Of a stretch of 64,000 bases of DNA, positions 63,873 to 64,000 are shown one piece after another (within the stretch, counting starts at the first letter, position 1; the number at the start of each line of letters is the position of its first letter). Source of the DNA: Sphingomonas sp. KR3-1 (GTDB taxonomy: Bacteria > Pseudomonadota > Alphaproteobacteria > Sphingomonadales > Sphingomonadaceae). Both the position numbers and the translations under genes were made by a program. The DNA lies in assembly GCF_040049295.1 (NCBI RefSeq), contig NZ_JBDZDQ010000001.1, positions 682,001 to 746,000 on the forward strand. The letters run 5' to 3'. The notes under the pieces were generated by a model. The model made no database searches, was not told where the DNA came from, and saw nothing but the letters and a program-made list of their open reading frames with translations.

Positions 63873-63915
63873 GGTTAATGCGCGCCCTCTCCGAGAGCGT
63901 GGTGAATCGTTAACC
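63873..63915. promoter_or_regulatory. TTAACC-type half-sites at the right edge
   Basis: GGTTAA (63873-63878) and TTAACC (63910-63915) in inverted orientation, in otherwise G+C-rich sequence, resemble the pair ahead of ctrA. They may belong to the promoter of a CtrA-regulated gene beyond the window (inference). Confidence 0.35.
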
Positions 63916-64000
63916 CTCTTTCATGGTAAAGCCGCTTTTCATCCTTCAAAATCCGCAGCATAGTCCGCGCATCAGGCCGAACGTAGCGGCCGGAGCAAAG

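Larger units (their letters stand above)
63570..64000. other. Right-end intergenic region, no gene seen
   Basis: 431 bp holding an inverted-repeat element (63576-63673) and TTAACC-type half-sites near 63875-63915; otherwise no convincing gene to the right edge. Confidence 0.6.

Overview
The window (about two-thirds G+C) is a chromosomal segment of an alphaproteobacterium, most probably a Sphingomonas or close relative. Evidence: alphaproteobacterial operon styles (secY-adk, CtrA response regulator, bactofilin, RcnB-like secreted protein), dense low-gap coding with many GTG/TTG starts, and an S12 protein with Arg at position 88. The assignment to genus is inference from protein flavour, not a search result.

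Layout. 0.04-4.2 kb: minus-strand yfgM-like/bamB/der/Hpt block (outer-membrane assembly and ribosome biogenesis). 4.2-7.2 kb: panB, then a small plus-strand module of two related four-helix membrane proteins plus an XRE regulator, a secreted protein and an ArsC/Spx-like protein. 7.2-12.2 kb: a 200-bp interspersed repeat, then guaA, a YcaQ-like protein, tag, a lipoprotein, a small membrane protein and an acetyltransferase, all minus. 12.2-15.2 kb: secreted protein, prolyl oligopeptidase, a tiny membrane ORF. 15.2-40.1 kb: the large ribosomal cluster, all on the minus strand: rpsL-rpsG-fusA-tuf, rpsJ, the S10/spc genes rplC to rpmD, rplO-secY-adk, rpsM-rpsK-rpoA and rplQ. The cluster is cut in four places: a 387-bp structured gap between rpsJ and rplC, an opposite-strand histidine kinase plus secreted coiled-coil protein between rpmD and rplO, an OmpR-type response regulator between adk and rpsM, and two secreted-protein genes between rpoA and rplQ. 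Promoter-like TTGACn-N17-TAtnnn sites restart transcription after several of these breaks.

40.1-50.3 kb: membrane protein plus bactofilin, DUF4142 lipoprotein-like, GFA protein, DUF3140 protein, a four-repeat OAA-family lectin, three membrane proteins, lpdA, a thioesterase, a small membrane protein, the pyruvate dehydrogenase E2 gene and a universal stress protein. 50.3-57.8 kb: M28 peptidase, RcnB-like protein, free-methionine sulfoxide reductase, arfB, an RluA-type pseudouridine synthase, a secreted Gly-rich protein ending in an MVL-type mannan-binding domain, an M15 D,D-carboxypeptidase, wrbA and a pirin. 57.8-64 kb: LysR regulator facing pirin/wrbA, ctrA, HPP membrane protein, amidohydrolase, threonine ammonia-lyase, and a repeat-rich right end.

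Most noteworthy: two unrelated lectin families otherwise known from cyanobacterial antiviral lectins (OAA and MVL) 11 kb apart; a str-operon leader containing promoter, a 31-codon ORF and an overlapping terminator hairpin ahead of rpsL; the S12 Arg88 state; and a structured 200-bp repeat whose end supplies the stop codon of two unrelated genes.
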